Positions 61,005 through 64,000 of a stretch of DNA of 64,000 nt are shown piece by piece (within the stretch, counting starts at the first letter, position 1; each line of letters opens with the position of its first letter). The notes beneath the pieces are model-generated. The model did not search any database. It worked only from the letters and a program-made list of their open reading frames with translations, and had not been told where the DNA came from. The position numbers and the translations under genes were made by a program. The stretch covers positions 1,354,390 through 1,418,389 of the forward strand of contig NMRA01000025.1 in assembly GCA_002633005.1 (NCBI GenBank), written 5' to 3'. The DNA is from Phoronis australis (lineage: Eukaryota; Phoronida; Phoronidae).

Positions 61005-64000
61005 GTAAGTACGCCTACTACCGGCAACAATTATCGCCTTGTAACATAAAGTATTCTAGTACTAGCCTAAATTGAAATCTCGGTAATTTTATCAGACGTT
61101 GAATGTTTTTGGGGTTATTTCTTCATTGACTTGGCATGCTTTCAACTGAAGGAAATATTGTACGATTGGGCCGACCCGCCGTTTCAGGAGGCGTACCTGG
61201 GGATTTCCAAATTTGATGAAAAAGTACGGGGATTTTGGAGAAATTTTTGTCAGTTTGGTGTCGCAAGTCGGATACTATTAATAGCAATATTACGCGGTTG
61301 GATTTTCCTTAAATGCAGTTTCCAGTCTTTGTTCAGAAACGGGCCAACCGACTGAGTGTAAAGTTTTAGGTAATTACCTTTGGGAAATTCATTTACGGTA
61401 AATTCAAAATGTCACAAAATTGGGATTGAATTAAAGCGTTGAGGTATACGAGTCATGCGAGAAGATGTTCATTTTAATAGAAGTATTCAAAACATTTTAT
61501 CCTCCCTCCTTTTTCCTGTACAAATCTTGGATCTGTTATGTGATAGTTGTTGCTTTGTTTCGTTAAACCTGGAGGTGAGGCATTCTTTCGTGAACTGTAG
61601 TATGTTAGAACCGTCTTGGGAACTAGCCGAACTTAAGTGGTAATGATGTGATTAACCTCAATTGAATTATCGTAAAAATAGCAAAAATGCTATCGAAAAT
61701 TGCAAGCTTTTCGGTGTGTTTAGGTGACCTGCACGGTTAACCTTAAAAGCCGCCAGCAAGGCGCGTGACAGAAAGCTTGAATGACTCTCCTCAGTCGCTC
61801 GCAAGCCTCTTCCCAACTTAGTCCGGCACCAGTTATCAAAGAGACATTTTGCTGCGCTCTTTAAATTACGAAAATTTCTATTTTGCGTGTTTTTACACCT
61901 GCTATATCCGCTGATAAGAAAAACTATAGGGTACTGTCAAGGTGTGGGGGCTTGGTATGAACCTTCGACGAATGTGACTGTGTTGTCAAACCCATACAAA
62001 CACACTTAAACTAATTCTTTGCTTAATTATTTCAAAATTCAAGTGTCATATTCGCCGAAACAGAGTGGTAAGTTGTCCAATTTGTTAGCAGTTACTGAGT
62101 CATATAGGCGTGCCCCTTGTACACCGGAGTATAGGCCTACTACAGTACTCTCTCTACCGACAGCGTGCAATTATGATGTGACAGTTAGTCTCAGCAACTG
62201 GATGACGCCTGCTTTTCCCAATTTTATTATTTCGTTTATTACAATCTAGAGCATGTACATGAATGGGAAATGTTTGGTTGTGTGACAGCTCCTGCGTGAG
62301 GCACTGTAGGCCATTACCTTACAGGACTGTGAGAAGTTGATAACACCTGCGCTGGAGGTAGGTTATAGCAAACTGGCAATTTTTCGAAACTTAATTTATA
62401 TCTAAAATTCCCTGTTTGTAGCATTTTCGAAGTTCTCTCAGGAAAGTGAATCCGCAACTTCTTCATCTGAGGCAAGTCTGGAGCATTTAGCGTTGCAATC
62501 ACGTGACAACTCAGTCATGGGCACTCGTGACTCACAGTGACTCAACCGGCCTTGCCGTTGGTCCTAAGACAAACTAACTTACCTGGGTTTTTACTGACAT
62601 CACAATGGCGTGTGTAATTTCCATGCGTCGAATAACACGAGGTGCCCAAAATTTATTTTTCAGTGTGGGTCGCTATCTGTCCACGAGGGTCACAACTGCA
62701 GCTTGTGTCCCGCGGGTAAACTGGTTCAACACCATTGCACTGCGAACCAAGACACCGTCTGCACCCCTTGTCCAAAGGGAACGTATTCAAATGTGCCAAA
62801 CCTTTTTGACAACTGTAAACCTTGTAGGACTGAGTGTCCTAAAACGAACCGAGCTAAAAGCTTTGTTTTAAGAGATTGTACAGACACACAGGATATCATT
62901 TGTTCCTGCCGAGAAGGGCTTTGGTTTTACAGCACAGTGGGTCTCTGTCTACCGCACAGCAAGTGTCCGCCAGGATTAGATGTAATTAAAAACGGTAAGC
63001 ACTTTCTTGAAGGAAGCGCTGTTAGAATGCAAAAGTAGACGCCCGTTTTTTTGTTGTTTCTGAGAATGAAACAAATTTGAACTGACTGCAGTCCTATTGG
63101 TTTACACGTAAAACGTATAACATGATAGAATGTTTGAGTAATCGCATAGCATGTGAATTGCATCAGTACCGGCAACATTTGTGCTCGACCCTCGCTCAAT
63201 GATACGATTCTCACCAAGATGGGTGTTCATACTGATGTCATGTAATGAACTTGTTAAAGGCTTCAAAGAATAAGCTTGACGACAAAATTATTTGAACATA
63301 GCCACATAGGGATATATTTGGCAATACGTAGGAATACTCTGCATGGGCGGCGCAACATAGGGGGCTGAGGGGGGCTATAGTCCCACTTTTTTCAGGGCTG
63401 CACCGCCCATGGTCTATGAGCGGTGCACCCCAAGGGGGCTGAGAGGCTTTAGCCCCCCACTTTTTAGTGCTGCGCCACCCATGCTCTGAACAGGTGAGTT
63501 TATGTTTGTTGTGTTGCCATTTTATCAAGAATTGTATGAAATTTCTAGGTACCTCCAGTTCTGACGTAGTCTGTGGTGTCAAAAAATCATGGACAAAAGT
63601 AGAGAGTGCCACAACAGCAGGTAACTTTTTTCGATGCTTGAATAAAGAATAAATAATAAACACCAATATACATTTTCCTTGTTTGTATAACATCTGTTTC
63701 GTATTTTATAGTGTGGACAATTATTATGTAAATCTAGAGAGAGAGGCTGATAATTTTTGTAAGTGGTGTCAGGAGTATCATCGATGACAAGGAAGTGTCT
63801 CAAGTCACGTGGTACTCGATCGTATCTTTGGCGAAAGTAGTCCGTCGGATTTACAGCTTCGATAAAATTTACTAAGACGTGAGCTTTTTACCCGATTTCT
63901 TGACCAAAGTCTATTTCATAAAAGCTTCAACTTTGTTTAAGTAGATCAAATGTCTATTCCGCTTATTTCAGAAGGTATTGACGCAATACAGGCTTCCTGT
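60924..64000 (+). CDS. TNF-receptor superfamily member, 5' part (gene continues past the window)
   Basis: Exons: 60924-61004, 62664-62994, 63549-63620 and 63972 onward, all with GT-AG borders and consistent phases. Exon 1 gives a 27-residue N-terminus, MDCKCDVGYTKDLALRILVL then VSFHIVT, with a hydrophobic signal-peptide core. Exons 2 and 3 encode three TNFR cysteine-rich domains with typical spacing: CSLCPAGKLVQHHC..DTVC; PCPKGTYSN..CKPC..C..CTDTQDIIC; CSCREG..C..CPPGLDVIKNGTSSSDVVC. The GT-x-SD-x-VC ending is a family hallmark. Such receptors are type I membrane proteins that bind TNF-like trimers and signal through death domains or TRAF sites. The transmembrane and cytoplasmic parts lie beyond 64000, so the signalling class cannot be told. 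The domain layout recalls TNFRSF1B/CD40/TNFRSF14 more than single-CRD members. Confidence 0.88.
61005..62663 (+). other. Intron 1 of the TNFR-family gene
   Basis: No further exon with recognisable cysteine pattern was found on the plus strand. No structured repeat stands out. Confidence 0.45.
62664..62994 (+). CDS. TNFR-family gene, main cysteine-rich-domain exon
   Basis: The acceptor 'atttatttttcag' ends at 62663 and the donor G|GTAAGC starts at 62995. 110 codons plus one base. It carries CRD1, CRD2 and most of CRD3. An upstream in-frame ATG at 62610 lies in the intron and is not the start. Confidence 0.92.
63342..63483. repeat. Palindromic-ended G/C-rich dispersed repeat, copy 4
   Basis: Begins catgggcggcgcaacatagg and ends agtgctgcgccacccatg, with an internal ctgcaccgcccatggtctat. 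It is inserted in the intron between two TNFR CRD exons. Confidence 0.8.
63549..63620 (+). CDS. TNFR-family gene, exon completing CRD3
   Basis: The acceptor 'tatgaaatttctag' and donor GTAACT bound 72 nt. With the leftover G of the previous exon it encodes GTSSSDVVCGVKKSWTKVES and ends in phase 1. This is the membrane-proximal end of the extracellular part. Confidence 0.9.
63972..64000 (+). CDS. TNFR-family gene, next exon (cut by window end)
   Basis: The acceptor 'ccgcttatttcag' ends at 63971. In phase with the previous exon it reads EGIDAIQASC to the last base of the window. Short, but acceptor and phase agree. Confidence 0.55.

Overview
The window looks like nuclear DNA of an invertebrate animal. 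Genes are split by long GT-AG introns, the DNA is AT-rich, and there are many minisatellites, foldback elements and MITE-like repeats. The gene content (KCTD1/15-type BTB protein, NSRP1, a TNF-receptor family member) suggests a deuterostome such as a hemichordate, amphioxus or echinoderm, but I cannot name the species. There are no bacterial operons, CRISPR arrays or phage genes. Ns occur at 47, 14897-14910, 31247 and 50070.

Layout. (1) 1-8681: no recognisable coding gene; holds a tRNA-derived SINE-like piece, an inverted repeat and a GAT-type microsatellite. (2) 8682-24964 (+): KCTD1/KCTD15-like gene in two coding exons separated by a 15.4 kb intron. That intron holds a 27-bp minisatellite with 5-unit higher-order structure, a MITE-like insertion inside an older ~60-bp tandem array, microsatellites and dispersed repeats. 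(3) 24965-35205: intergenic; diverged repeats at 27.2-29.6 kb and a 1.6 kb tandem duplication at 29.6-32.9 kb with an N at its junction. (4) 46995-35206 (-): complete NSRP1 orthologue in seven exons (410 aa, all phases agree). Its introns hold a 38-bp tandem repeat, a LINE remnant, a MITE and a 1.8 kb composite foldback element flanked by a 9-bp target-site duplication. (5) 47.1-50.2 kb: two related MITE copies and a palindromic repeat. (6) 50527-55285 (+): unrecognised multi-exon gene with a perfect NRF-1 motif upstream; some splice phases do not join. (7) 58192-55717 (-): unrecognised gene, tail-to-tail with the previous one, with a ZNF143-type promoter motif just upstream of its first exon. 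(8) 60924-64000 (+): 5' part of a TNF-receptor superfamily gene with three cysteine-rich domains, running off the window.

The genes are unrelated housekeeping or developmental loci and do not form a pathway. The most unusual feature is the set of structured mobile elements. The foldback element in NSRP1 intron 1 combines long inverted arms, an internal region present in both orientations, and a 9-bp duplication, which points to a Mutator-like origin. A lone terminus at 18.6 kb and an older inverted relic at 51.3-52.0 kb appear to belong to the same family.
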